Below are positions 9,113 to 17,655 of a stretch of DNA of 45,772 nt, one piece after another. A model generated the notes under the pieces. That model worked only from the letters and a program-made list of their open reading frames with translations. It was not told the DNA's origin and searched no databases. The first letter of the stretch is position 1, and each line of letters starts with the position of its first letter. Where the stretch lies: contig JAUJMY010000020.1 of the NCBI GenBank assembly GCA_030446625.1, positions 1-45,772 on the forward strand, in the 5' to 3' direction. The translations under genes and the position numbers were made by a program. This DNA comes from Gaiellaceae bacterium. Lineage in GTDB: Bacteria > Actinomycetota > Thermoleophilia > Gaiellales > Gaiellaceae.

Positions 9113-9799
9113 TCACCGGCACGCATCCGCACCGCGGGCCACGGCGAAGTGCTCCAGCTCCTGTGCGAGCAGCGTGAGCCAGCGAGCCGCTCGCGGCAGC
9201 CGCACGAGGCCGCGCGGCCCGCGCACCGCGACCCCGTGGACGCCGCCGGGGATCAGCGTGTATCCGGCGGCGATCGCTCCGGCGGCTTCCGCGCGGCGGT
9301 ATCCCGCGCGTGACGTCCGCGGATGGACGGCAACGATTCCGGGCACGCGGCCGTCGAGGGTCCCGTGGATGACCGAGAACCGTCGCCCGCGCAGCCCGCT
9401 CAGGTCGACTCGCTCGGGTAGCCACGGCGCGAGCCCGACGACGGCCGCCACGGCCTCGTGCCGTGCGGCGACCGACGCGACCGCTCCTCCCATCGAGAAG
9501 CCGACGAGCGCACAGGAGCGGGCGCCGTCCTCGATCGCGAGCTCGAGTGCGGCCGTCGCGTCCTCGACGCACATCTCGAGGCGGTGCCACGACTTGATCC
9601 GGTACTTGACGTCGAGGAACGTCAGCTCCGGGAACTGCGGCGCGAGCCCTGCGACGAGCCACTCGAGCGTCGCGCTCCACGTCCCGGGGACCGGCTGCGC
9701 GCGGCCGCCGTCGACGAGGACGACGGCCTGCCCCGCGCCGCGGTTCGTGCACCGCGCCTCGGCGCCGGACGACAGCGTCACCGCACGCGCAGTGGTCAT
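9113..9799 (-). CDS. Alpha/beta hydrolase
   Basis: 228 residues of the alpha/beta-hydrolase fold, a probable soluble esterase or dienelactone-hydrolase-like enzyme. Nucleophile elbow GFSMGG lies near residue 102, the acid is probably in HGTLDGR and the histidine in GGVHG near the C-terminus. ATG at 9799 is chosen over upstream in-frame starts because it overlaps the stop of the SRPBCC gene as ATGA. Substrate unknown. It forms a two-gene unit with the SRPBCC protein. Confidence 0.8.
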   Translation of the reverse strand: MTTARAVTLSSGAEARCTNRGAGQAVVLVDGGRAQPVPGTWSATLEWLVAGLAPQFPELTFLDVKYRIKSWHRLEMCVEDATAALELAIEDGARSCALVGFSMGGAVASVAARHEAVAAVVGLAPWLPERVDLSGLRGRRFSVIHGTLDGRVPGIVAVHPRTSRAGYRRAEAAGAIAAGYTLIPGGVHGVAVRGPRGLVRLPRAARWLTLLAQELEHFAVARGADACR

Positions 9800-10359
9800 C
9801 CTCCGCGCGGCGCGGCCCGTCGTTCCGCCTCGGCGGCGATCGCCTCGAACGAGTCGCGCACAGCGCGCTCCCACACCCGCGCCACGCGCTGCCCCCACAG
9901 GCGGCCGAGAGCCCAGAAGTCGGTGCCGAGCTCGCCGGACCAGGTCAGCTCGCTGCCGGCCCCGAGCGGCCGCAGGCGGAACGACTCCGCGACGTGCGGA
10001 ACGGGCCCGCGCACGAGCCGGAAGTCGATTCGTGTAGGTCGCGTGAAGCGAACGGTCTCGAGCGTCGTGGCGGTGAGACCGCCGCGTAGGGGTGTGTGGT
10101 GGGCTGCAAGCACCATGTCGCTGCCGCGTTCCCAGACCTGGAGCTTCTCCTCGAGCGCACGCGGCGTCCGCTCGAGGTACGGAGCCGCGATCACGTCGAA
10201 CACGACCTCGACGGGAGCTTCGATGTGCCGGACGAGCGGCCCGAGCGGCTGGATCGCGCGGCCCACGCCGACGTCGAGGGTCAGGTAGCCGCGGACGATC
10301 AGCGCGTACAGCGCACCGCCGGCTCCGGCGAGCGCAGCAGCCCGCGCGAGCTTCCTCAT
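9796..10359 (-). CDS. SRPBCC family protein with N-terminal membrane segment
   Basis: 187 residues. The N-terminus (MRKLARAAALAGAGGALYALIVRGYL) is a probable single membrane anchor or uncleaved signal. The rest has the START/SRPBCC layout: IEAPVEVVFDVIAAP opening strand and helix, a central beta sheet with R-I-D-F-R and ELTWSGELG, and a long C-terminal helix (about 150-180). Such proteins bind hydrophobic ligands in a helix-grip cavity. Neither ligand nor partner is evident. It is translationally coupled to the hydrolase downstream and lies 12 bases after the DUF72 gene. Confidence 0.75.
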   Translation of the reverse strand: MRKLARAAALAGAGGALYALIVRGYLTLDVGVGRAIQPLGPLVRHIEAPVEVVFDVIAAPYLERTPRALEEKLQVWERGSDMVLAAHHTPLRGGLTATTLETVRFTRPTRIDFRLVRGPVPHVAESFRLRPLGAGSELTWSGELGTDFWALGRLWGQRVARVWERAVRDSFEAIAAEAERRAAPRGG

Positions 10360-10371
10360 CCGATCACGCCT

Positions 10372-11343
10372 CTACCGAGGCAGCGGCTCGCCGACGGGGA
10401 CGCGCGCCTCGGCCAGCAGGTCGCGCAGCATCTCCGCGTTCGTCGGCGCCTGCGCGACGACCTCGCCGTCGGCCTCGACTCCCTCGAGCGTGCCCGCGGG
10501 CGGGAGCGTCGCGCGGCCGTTGTTGTTGAACATCGCGTAGACGTTCTGCGCCTCGCCGGCGAGCTCCCGCAGCGGCGGCACCCACTCCGCGAGCTCTTCC
10601 TCGGAGTAGAGGTAGTCGAAGCGCTCCGCGGCGCTGCCGGTGCGCTTGTTCCACGTCGCGGCGTTGCGCCCGTGGAAGCGGACGTAGGCCGTCGGCGACG
10701 TCGCGGCGACGACGGTCGGGACGAGGTTCTTCGCCTCCGTGCGCGGCGCGTCGACCATCACGTACGTCATCCCGCGCTCCTCCAGCCACGAGAGCACCTG
10801 CGCGCGGTTCTCCTCGTCGAGCCAGCTGCGGTGGCGGAACTCGATCAGCGCCTCGTCGCCCGCAAGCTGCTCCTGCGCCCACTCGATGTACTCGAGCGAG
10901 TGCGGCTTGTAGACGACGTACGACGGGAACTGGAGCAGGATCCCGCCGAGCTTCCCCTCGGAGCGCAGCGGCTCGAGCGCCTCGTGGAAGCGGCGGAAGA
11001 TCTCGGCGCGGTAGTCACGCGGCGGCCGGTCGACGCGCCCGCGCCCGTCGGTTGGCACGTCGCGCAGGTCGGGCGGCAGCACGTCCACCTTGACCGGGTG
11101 CCGCGTCATCAGGCCGAACGCCTTGACGTGCATCGTGAACCCGTCCGGCGTCCGATCCGCCCAGCGCGCGACCATCTCGCGCTCGGGGAGCCGGTAGTAC
11201 GTCGAGTTCGCCTCGACGACGTCGAAGCGGTCGGTGTAGTAGCGAAGGCGCTCCTCGCCGGAGCGCACGCCGGGCGGGTACCACACCTTCGTCAGCGTCT
11301 CGTCCGCCCACGAGCACGTGCCGATGCGGACCGGCGCGGTCAC
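10372..11343 (-). CDS. DUF72 family TIM-barrel protein
   Basis: 323 residues matching the DUF72 (YecE) family: opening IGTCSWADETL, then F-D-V-V-E-A-N-S-T-Y-Y-R-L-P, a mid-protein LLQFPSY, IEFRHRSW and the late VYAMFNNN element. The family forms a TIM barrel; the biochemical role is not settled, although conserved polar residues line the barrel mouth. GTG start at 11343. A strong hairpin separates it from the DUF2382 gene upstream, so it may have its own promoter. Confidence 0.85.
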   Translation of the reverse strand: MTAPVRIGTCSWADETLTKVWYPPGVRSGEERLRYYTDRFDVVEANSTYYRLPEREMVARWADRTPDGFTMHVKAFGLMTRHPVKVDVLPPDLRDVPTDGRGRVDRPPRDYRAEIFRRFHEALEPLRSEGKLGGILLQFPSYVVYKPHSLEYIEWAQEQLAGDEALIEFRHRSWLDEENRAQVLSWLEERGMTYVMVDAPRTEAKNLVPTVVAATSPTAYVRFHGRNAATWNKRTGSAAERFDYLYSEEELAEWVPPLRELAGEAQNVYAMFNNNGRATLPPAGTLEGVEADGEVVAQAPTNAEMLRDLLAEARVPVGEPLPR

Positions 11344-11365
11344 GAGCGGATCGTAGGGGTGCGAC

Positions 11366-11409
11366 GGCGCCGGCGGGGGCTGAGCTGCACGTGGTCCCCC
11401 GCCGGCGCC
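11366..11409 (-). terminator. Strong hairpin downstream of DUF2382 gene
   Basis: A perfect 14-bp stem, GGCGCCGGCGGGGG (11366-11379) with its complement at 11396-11409, and a 16-base loop. It lies just past the DUF2382 stop. There is no U-tract, as is common in high-GC actinobacteria, so it may attenuate or end transcription. Confidence 0.6.
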
Positions 11410-11416
11410 GGAGGCT

Positions 11417-11809
11417 CTACCCGACGTCTTCGTCGAGGTCGACGCGTTCCTTGCGAAGCTCGTCGGTGACCGTCGCGCGCTCGGTCTCGACGTCCGTGTC
11501 GACGTCGATCCGCTCCTTCGCGACGACCTGCTTCTGCGCGACCGCCTCCTCCTCGCGGAGCGGCACCTCGATCTCCTCCTCGCCGAGCGCCGCCTCGCCG
11601 ACGGGCTCGTTGATCGGCTCGCGCGTCACGCGCGCCGTTTCGCGCTGCAGGTCGACGTCGAGCTCGACCGGCTCCGTGTCGACCTCCTTGCGGATGTTCA
11701 CGGTGCCCGCCTCGCGGACGCCCTTCTCGACCTGGAGCTCCTCCTCGGAGCGGACGATCGAGTCGCCGTCGGTGACGTCGACGTCGTCGTCGCGGTAGTC
11801 GCTGGACAT
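11417..11809 (-). CDS. DUF2382 (YsnF/AvaK-type) stress protein
   Basis: 130 acidic residues made of repeated short beta units of the DUF2382 type: EEELQVEKGVREAGTVNIRK, then R-E-P-I-N-E-P-V and EEIEVPLREEEAVAQKQVVA, ending in RERVD-like repeats. DUF2382 proteins are general-stress proteins, often found with PRC-barrel domains; the PRC barrel is absent here. ATG at 11809 is preceded by an excellent ribosome site GAGGAGGGG five bases upstream, which decides the start against a longer frame from 11863. Confidence 0.85.
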   Translation of the reverse strand: MSSDYRDDDVDVTDGDSIVRSEEELQVEKGVREAGTVNIRKEVDTEPVELDVDLQRETARVTREPINEPVGEAALGEEEIEVPLREEEAVAQKQVVAKERIDVDTDVETERATVTDELRKERVDLDEDVG

Positions 11810-11921
11810 AGCCCCTCCTCGGGTTGTTGTGGAGTGCGACGTACCCACTTCGACATTCGCCAATCATTGGACAAGGCGGAGCGGCATCCGGCGGCAGCGA
11901 CACACTCGGAGCGTGCGCCAC

Positions 11922-12005
11922 GTGCTCGCCGCGTTCGCCGTCTACGTGCTCGTGATCCTCGTCGGGATCACGCTCTACACCGTCGTCGGCGCGACGCACA
12001 ACTGA
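11922..12005 (+). CDS. Tiny membrane protein (27-30 residues)
   Basis: An unannotated-size open frame with very high GC at third positions, beginning GTG 11922 (or GTG 11913) and ending TGA 12003-12005. Almost the whole product is one hydrophobic helix (FAVYVLVILVGITLYTVVG). GGAG at 11908-11911 is well spaced for the 11922 start. One base separates its stop from the DUF6766 start, so the two are likely cotranslated. Could be a small regulatory or assembly peptide for that membrane protein. No family recognised. Confidence 0.45.
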   Translation: MLAAFAVYVLVILVGITLYTVVGATHN

Positions 12006-12006
12006 C

Positions 12007-12678
12007 GTGCGGTTCGTCCGCGACAACGGTCTCTCGCTGTTCTTCGGCCTCCTGTTCCTGCTCACGGTGATCGCGCACTCGATCGTCGGCCACGCCGTCT
12101 TCAACGACGAGCAGCTCCAGCACGGCGAGCAGGCCGGGTCCTACGGGCGCTACCTGCTCTCGTCGCACTTCGGCGAGGCGCTGCTCGAGAACTGGCAGTC
12201 CGAGTGGCTCCAGTTCATCCTTTTCGCGCTCGCCGCCGTGTGGCTCGTGCAGCGCGGGTCGAACGAGTCCAAGGAGGTGGGGGAAGAAGGCCTCGAGTCG
12301 GATCAGAAGCAGCGCCTCGGCGGCTACGCGCCGGAGAATGGGCCGCGCTGGGCGAAGCTGCGCGGCTGGCGGAGCGCCGTCTACTCGAACTCGTTCCTGC
12401 TCCTGATGACGACGATCTTCCTCGGCTCGTGGCTCGGCCAGTCGACGACCGCGTGGACGGAGTTCAACGAGGAGCAGGGCCAGCACGACGAGCCGACGAT
12501 CTCGTGGGGCGAGTACCTCGGCGAGCCGGACTTCTGGGAGAAGAGCCTCCAGAACTGGCAGTCGGAGTTCCTCGCCGTCGGCGCGATGGCGATCTTCACC
12601 GTCTACCTGCGCCAGCGCGGCTCGCCGGAGTCGAAGCCCGTCGGGGCGCCGCACGAGGAGACCGCGTCGAGCGGGTGA
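12007..12678 (+). CDS. DUF6766 family membrane protein
   Basis: 223 residues. Two similar halves, each with a hydrophobic helix, a conserved N-W-Q-S-E-W/F-L motif (LLENWQSEWLQF near 62 and SLQNWQSEFLAV near 182) and a C-terminal QRGS-E-S/K element. This internal repeat suggests an ancient duplication. Four membrane segments (about 8-28, 72-90, 122-140, 188-202). Matches what I know as DUF6766 of actinobacteria and soil bacteria; function unknown. GTG start is set by the one-base gap after the tiny membrane ORF. Confidence 0.75.
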   Translation: MRFVRDNGLSLFFGLLFLLTVIAHSIVGHAVFNDEQLQHGEQAGSYGRYLLSSHFGEALLENWQSEWLQFILFALAAVWLVQRGSNESKEVGEEGLESDQKQRLGGYAPENGPRWAKLRGWRSAVYSNSFLLLMTTIFLGSWLGQSTTAWTEFNEEQGQHDEPTISWGEYLGEPDFWEKSLQNWQSEFLAVGAMAIFTVYLRQRGSPESKPVGAPHEETASSG

Positions 12679-12679
12679 C

Positions 12680-12853
12680 GTGGGCGCCGAGGACTACATC
12701 ACGCTCGCGACGTACGGCCTGATCGTGCTGCTGACCGCGCTCGGCGGGATCTTCGGCCCGCGTGCGGTACTGCTCGTCGCGGCGGCTCTCGCCGTGCTGT
12801 GGGTCGTGATCCTGCTCGGGCACCGCCGCGACGCCAACGCGCCCGACGCCTGA
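12680..12853 (+). CDS. Small two-helix membrane protein
   Basis: 57 residues from GTG 12680, one base after the DUF6766 stop, the same TGAC-GTG junction seen before the DUF6766 gene. Two hydrophobic helices (about 6-24 and 29-47) are joined by a G-I-F-G-P-R turn and end in a charged tail. High GC at third positions supports coding. No family recognised. The chain of three closely packed membrane genes suggests one operon and a shared complex. Confidence 0.55.
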   Translation: MGAEDYITLATYGLIVLLTALGGIFGPRAVLLVAAALAVLWVVILLGHRRDANAPDA

Positions 12854-12903
12854 GGAGCGCGGGGGCGCCGTTTGGGCGCGTGCGGCGCGGGCAACGGGTA
12901 GTC

Positions 12904-13074
12904 GTGGACTGCCCGAATTGCGGCGCGCAGGTCGCCGCGGACGAGACGCGCTGCCCGTCCTGCACGGTGCCGCTCCAGGTCGCGTGCCCCGACTGCGGCG
13001 CGCACGCGCCCGCGGACGAGGACGCGTGCCCCGCCTGCGGCGCCTCGCTCGCGCACGCGACCGAGACGAGCTAG
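12904..13074 (+). CDS. Double zinc-ribbon protein
   Basis: 56 residues containing four CxxC knuckles, CPNC, CPSC, CPDC and CPAC, which form two rubredoxin-like zinc ribbons of the DZANK/zinc-ribbon type. No other domain is present, so it is probably a protein- or nucleic-acid-binding adaptor. GTG at 12904 starts right at the first ribbon; GTG 12880 in frame would add eight basic residues. It ends 12 bases from the convergent GH1-RmlD gene. Confidence 0.65.
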   Translation: MDCPNCGAQVAADETRCPSCTVPLQVACPDCGAHAPADEDACPACGASLAHATETS

Positions 13075-13086
13075 CGGGTCCGCGGG

Positions 13087-15258
13087 TCAGGCGGCCTCGC
13101 GCTCGGCGACGTAGCGCCCGAGCGCCTCCGCGAGCGGGGGGAGGAGCAGCCCGCGCTCGCCGCCGAGCACGCTGTACAGCGGGCGCGGCGCCGCGAGCCC
13201 GAGCTCTTCGGTGGAGCACGTGCGGAGCGTTCGCGCCGGCACGCCGGCCGCCACGGCCGCGTCGCGCGCCAGCTGCGCCCAGGTCGTCTCGCCGCGGCTC
13301 GCGAGGTGCCAGATGCCGCGCTCGCCGTCGATCAGCAGGTCGAGCGCGCCGTTGACGAGGTCCGGCACGTACGTCGGGGAGACGAGCGCGTCGTCGGCGG
13401 CGACGACGGGCTCGCCGCGCGCCAGTGCGCGCAGCGCGAGCGTCACGAAGTTGTGCTCGTCCCACGGACCGAAGAACGCGCTCGTGCGCACGACGAGCGC
13501 CGACGGCAGCTCCGCGAGCACGCGCTCCTCGGCCTCCGCTTTCGTCCGCCCGTACACGGACACGGGCGCGGGCGCGTCGCTCTCGACGTACGGCGCCTCC
13601 TTCGCGCCGTCGAAGACGAGGTCGGACGAGAACGTGAGCAGCTGGATCCCGCGTGCGGCGCACGCCGCCGCCAGCACGGCCGGCCCGGCGACGTTCTCGC
13701 GCCGGCAGCGCTCGACCTCGTGCTCGGCGTCGTCCACGCGCACGTACCCGGCGGTGTTCACCACCGCCCACGGACGCAGCTCGTCGAGTACGGCGGCCAC
13801 CGAGTCCGCGTCCGCGATGTCGAGGTCGGCGCGCGCGAGCAGCCGGTACGGGATCCCGCGCAGCTCGCAGAGCCGCGCCACCGCGCGGCCGAGCGTCCCC
13901 GTACGACCCGTAACGACGATCGGCGTCCCTGCAAGCGGCGACGCGGCCCCCGGACTGCCGCCGTCGAGCGGGTACCACACGCGTTCCGACCGACGCCACC
14001 AGGCGGGAGCGGCGAGCACCGGGTGCTCGAACCGCCGGCCCTCACCGAGCGCGCGCGCCATCTCCGCGAGCGCCGTCGCACGCGGCTGCGGGCCGCTGAC
14101 GTCGAACACGCCGGGCTCGTAGCGGTCCCGCCGCTGCGTCAGCAGCGTGTCCCAGTCGACGGCGCCGAGGAGCGACCAGATCGTCACGGCCCGGACATCG
14201 GCGCCCTCCGCGCGCAGCCGCTCCGCCGCCTGCCACACCTCGTCGAGCCAGCGCAGCTGCTCCTCGCGCGTGCAGCCGTTGTGCGTCTCGGTCACGGCGA
14301 CGGGGAGCCCGTAGCGCTCGCACGTCTCGCGGAGGAGGACGTACGGGCCGGCGGGCCCGTCCGCGAGCACGCGCGCCGCAAGCACGTCGGCGTAGGCGTG
14401 GATCCCGTTGCCGCCGTGCGACTCGGGCGGGTACCGCTCCAGCCGCTCGTCGATGAAGCGCTCGCTGCTCAGGTAGTGGTTGATCCCGACCACGTCCGGC
14501 GGGCACGCGTTCTCCAGGAACCAGTCGAGCTCGTCGGGCGAGACCCCGGCGCCCTCGAGCCAGCCGCGCATCGGCGCGTCGGCCCCGACCAGGCCGGTGA
14601 GCAGGTCGAAGCCGAGCCACCGGCGCTCGTTCTCGAGCTCGACCTGGTACGCGAGCGTCGGCGTCCCGTGCGTCTTCCCCAGGTCGTCCGTCTGCACGAG
14701 CCGCGCGTGCGGGACGTGCCGCCGGATGGCGCGCATCGCGAGCACGACCGCGCGGCACTGGATGACGAGCGTGCGCGCGAACGTCGCGTCGTCGCGCCCG
14801 TGCGGGTACCAGTGGCCGTAGAGGCCGGAGAAGCGCGCCGTCGTGAGCGGCTCGTTCACCGGCGTCCACTCCTCGACCCACGGATACCGCGCCGCGACCG
14901 CTCCTGCGTACTCCGCGAGGCGGTCCGGGAACGCGGGGTCGACAAGGCTCGTGGAGGGCGGGCCGCTCCCGTGGTGGACGAGGCCGACGATCGGCCGGAT
15001 GCCGAGCTCGCGCAGTCGCCCCAGCCGCTCGTCCGCCCACGTCCAGTCGGCGCGCGCGAGCCCGTCCGGCGCCGTGCGCTCCCACAGCACGGGGTAGCGC
15101 AGCGCGCGCACGCCGAGGCGGGCGAAGAGGTCGAGGTCGGTCAGCCGGGCGGCGTGCCCGGTCAGCTCAATCTGATCCGAGTACCCGTCGCGCGTGCGGT
15201 TGACCGTGCACTCCAGCCCGCCCCACAGCTCGAGGGGCGTCCGTGCGCTCGAGCCCAT
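13087..15258 (-). CDS. GH1-like domain fused to RmlD-type sugar reductase
   Basis: 723 residues. Residues about 8-400 are a glycoside hydrolase family 1-like barrel: ELWGGLECTVNR, WTPVNEPLTTARFSG with the acid/base Glu near 137, and VTETHNGC near 324 where GH1 enzymes have the nucleophile (TET in place of TENG-type context). Residues about 445-720 are a dTDP-4-dehydrorhamnose reductase-like SDR: IVVTGRTGTLG (near 448), FSSDLVFDG, VYGRTKAEAE with the Tyr/Lys pair near 569. The second half would reduce an NDP-4-keto-sugar with NAD(P)H. The first half may be a degenerate or carbohydrate-binding barrel. The start overlaps the preceding gene by 92 bases. Confidence 0.85.
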   Translation of the reverse strand: MGSSARTPLELWGGLECTVNRTRDGYSDQIELTGHAARLTDLDLFARLGVRALRYPVLWERTAPDGLARADWTWADERLGRLRELGIRPIVGLVHHGSGPPSTSLVDPAFPDRLAEYAGAVAARYPWVEEWTPVNEPLTTARFSGLYGHWYPHGRDDATFARTLVIQCRAVVLAMRAIRRHVPHARLVQTDDLGKTHGTPTLAYQVELENERRWLGFDLLTGLVGADAPMRGWLEGAGVSPDELDWFLENACPPDVVGINHYLSSERFIDERLERYPPESHGGNGIHAYADVLAARVLADGPAGPYVLLRETCERYGLPVAVTETHNGCTREEQLRWLDEVWQAAERLRAEGADVRAVTIWSLLGAVDWDTLLTQRRDRYEPGVFDVSGPQPRATALAEMARALGEGRRFEHPVLAAPAWWRRSERVWYPLDGGSPGAASPLAGTPIVVTGRTGTLGRAVARLCELRGIPYRLLARADLDIADADSVAAVLDELRPWAVVNTAGYVRVDDAEHEVERCRRENVAGPAVLAAACAARGIQLLTFSSDLVFDGAKEAPYVESDAPAPVSVYGRTKAEAEERVLAELPSALVVRTSAFFGPWDEHNFVTLALRALARGEPVVAADDALVSPTYVPDLVNGALDLLIDGERGIWHLASRGETTWAQLARDAAVAAGVPARTLRTCSTEELGLAAPRPLYSVLGGERGLLLPPLAEALGRYVAEREAA

Positions 15259-17563
15259 CCGTCGCCTCCGGCGTCTCGGTGTCGCCCTCCTGGAGGCGCC
15301 GGAAGACCGCCAGCGCCTGGGCCACGACCTGATCCATGTTGTAGTACTTGTACGTCGCGAGCCGCCCGACGAAGACGGTGTCGGACAGCGCGTCCGCGAG
15401 CGCCTTGTATTCCTTGTAGAGCTCGGCGTTCTCGGGCCGGGGGACCGGGTAGTACGGGTCGCCCTCGGCGCGCGGGTGCTCGTAGACGACGCTCGTCTTC
15501 GGGTGCTCCTGCCCGGTCAGGTACTTGAACTCCGTCACGCGCGTGTACGGGTACTCGTTCGGGTAGTTGATGACCGGCGCGGGCTGGAACACCGGCGTGT
15601 CGACCGTCTCGAACTGGAACTCGAGCGAGCGGTACGGCAGCTTTCCGTACTGGAGCTCGAAGAACTCGTCGACAGGGCCCGTGTAGACCATGCGGTCGAA
15701 CGGGACGAAGTGCTCGACCTCGCGGTAGTCCGTGTTCAGCATCACCTTGATGTTCGGGTGGTCGAGCATGCGCTCGAACATCCGCGTGTACCCGTGCAGC
15801 GGCATCGCCTGGTAGGTGTCGGTGAAGTAGCGGTCGTCGCGGTTGTTGCGCGTCGGGACGCGAGCCGTGACCGACGCGTCGAGCTCCGACGGGTCGAGGT
15901 CCCACTGCTTGCGCGTGTAGTTGCGGAAGAACTTCAGGTAGAGGTCGCGACCCACCTTCGAGAGGACGACGTCCTCCGAGGTGCGGATCGGATGCCGCGG
16001 CTCCGCGTGCTGCGCGAACCAGTCGTCCAGCTCCTCGGCGCTCAGGTTGAGGTTGTAGAGCGTGTTGATCGTGTCGAGGTTGATCGGGAACGGGACGAGC
16101 TGCCCGTCCACGCTCGCCAGCACCCGGTGCTGGTACGGCCGCCACTGCGTGAACTGCGAGAGGTAGTCGAACACCTCTTGCGAGTTCGTGTGGAAGATGT
16201 GTGGCCCGTACTTGTGCACGAGCAGGCCCGACTCGTCGTAGTGGTCGTAGGCGTTCCCCGCGATGTGGTTCCGGCGCTCGACGACGAGGACGCGCTGTCC
16301 CCCCTGGCTCGCGAGCCGCTCCGCGAGGACGCTGCCCGCGAAGCCGGCGCCGACGACGAGCCAGTCGAAGCCGGCCGGCCTGCGGACGTGCTGCTTCGCG
16401 CGCCGCGCCGCCGCGTGCGCCCGCTTGGTGCGGATCGCGGCGCGGATCAGCTCGTCCATGTCCGCCCAGGTGTAGTCCCACGAGTTCTCCGTCAGGAATG
16501 CGTCGACCTTGCGCTGCCGCTCGCGTGCGTTCTCGGCCATCGCCTGCTCGACCGCGTCGACGTACTCGGGCGCGGAGTCCGCGATGCGGACGAGGCCCTC
16601 GGCGCCGTACGGCCGCACGACGTCGCGGATCGCCGTGGAGACGACGGGGAGGCCCGCCGCGAGGTACTCGGGCGTCTTGGTCGGGCTGATGAAGCGCGTC
16701 GACTCGTTGTGCGCGAACGGGAGCAGCGCGACGTCGAAGCCGGAGAGGTACGCCGGCAGCTGCGCGTACTTCTTCGCGCCGAGGTAGTGCACGTTCGGCC
16801 GCTGCGGGAGCGCGTCGCGGCTGATCTTGGTGACGGGCCCGACGAGGACGAGCTGCCACTCGGGGCGCGCACCCGCGACGGAGTCGATCAGCTCGAGGTC
16901 CATCCGCTCGTCGATCACGCCGACGTAGCCGAGGCGCGGATGCGGGATCGCGGCGAGGTCGTCAGGCTCCGTCCGGCGGCCGTCGCGCGCGGTCGCGAAG
17001 TGCGGCGTGTCGACGCTGCTCGGGAAGAGGTGCACGTTGTCGTGGTCGTCCCGCTTCGCCTCGTAGAGGCTCTGGCCGCCCGTGAAGACGACATCGGCGC
17101 GGCGGAAGACCTCGCCCTCGCGGCGGCGCAGCTCCGGCGGCGCGTCCGCGAAGCTCGCGAGCGCGTCCATGCAGTCGTACACGGTCGCGAGCGGCTCCAG
17201 GTGCTGCGCGAACTCGATCGCCATCGGCGCGTAGAGCCAGAGCACGAACTGCTCCACCTCGTACTCGGCGAGCAGGCGGTCGAGGAGGTCCTTCTGGATC
17301 GCGTCCATCTCGGGGACCGAGAGGCCCGCGGGCATGTGCGGCTCGACGACGTAAACGCCGCACTCGTCCTGCCGGACGACGAGCCGCACGCCTTCGTCGT
17401 CGAACACCGCTTCCTCGACGAAGAAGACGCGACGCTCGGCCGCGCAGCGGCTCATGAGGTGCTGCGGGCGCTGCCAGACGAAGTCCCAGCGCAGGTGGGA
17501 CAGGCAGACGAGATCGTATGTCTCGGACGCGCGCACAGGTTCGGAACTCGACGCCTTCGGCAC
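15167..17563 (-). CDS. Glycosyltransferase fused to UDP-galactopyranose mutase
   Basis: 798 residues. Residues 1 to about 385 are a GT-B glycosyltransferase (YDLVCLSHLRWDFVWQRPQH, YDCMDALASF, then a C-terminal donor half with LLPFAHNESTRFISPTKTPE). Residues about 400-770 are UDP-galactopyranose mutase: FAD fold VVGAGFAGS (near 405), NAYDHYDE, YGPHIFHTN, RNYTRKQW (near 549) and the late RLATYKYYNMDQ (near 739). The mutase converts UDP-Galp to UDP-Galf using reduced FAD; the fused transferase may use the product. GTG 17563 is preceded by a GGGGG run. The C-terminal tail runs 92 bases into the next gene. Confidence 0.92.
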   Translation of the reverse strand: MPKASSSEPVRASETYDLVCLSHLRWDFVWQRPQHLMSRCAAERRVFFVEEAVFDDEGVRLVVRQDECGVYVVEPHMPAGLSVPEMDAIQKDLLDRLLAEYEVEQFVLWLYAPMAIEFAQHLEPLATVYDCMDALASFADAPPELRRREGEVFRRADVVFTGGQSLYEAKRDDHDNVHLFPSSVDTPHFATARDGRRTEPDDLAAIPHPRLGYVGVIDERMDLELIDSVAGARPEWQLVLVGPVTKISRDALPQRPNVHYLGAKKYAQLPAYLSGFDVALLPFAHNESTRFISPTKTPEYLAAGLPVVSTAIRDVVRPYGAEGLVRIADSAPEYVDAVEQAMAENARERQRKVDAFLTENSWDYTWADMDELIRAAIRTKRAHAAARRAKQHVRRPAGFDWLVVGAGFAGSVLAERLASQGGQRVLVVERRNHIAGNAYDHYDESGLLVHKYGPHIFHTNSQEVFDYLSQFTQWRPYQHRVLASVDGQLVPFPINLDTINTLYNLNLSAEELDDWFAQHAEPRHPIRTSEDVVLSKVGRDLYLKFFRNYTRKQWDLDPSELDASVTARVPTRNNRDDRYFTDTYQAMPLHGYTRMFERMLDHPNIKVMLNTDYREVEHFVPFDRMVYTGPVDEFFELQYGKLPYRSLEFQFETVDTPVFQPAPVINYPNEYPYTRVTEFKYLTGQEHPKTSVVYEHPRAEGDPYYPVPRPENAELYKEYKALADALSDTVFVGRLATYKYYNMDQVVAQALAVFRRLQEGDTETPEATDGLERTDAPRAVGRAGVHGQPHARRVLGSD

Positions 17564-17655
17564 TCATACCCCCGTCGTTGTAGGGGGCGGGTGCACGGCC
17601 CCAAGCGGACAGCTGTCGACAAGTGTACCCCGGTTCCGGCGCACGAAACGCCCGC

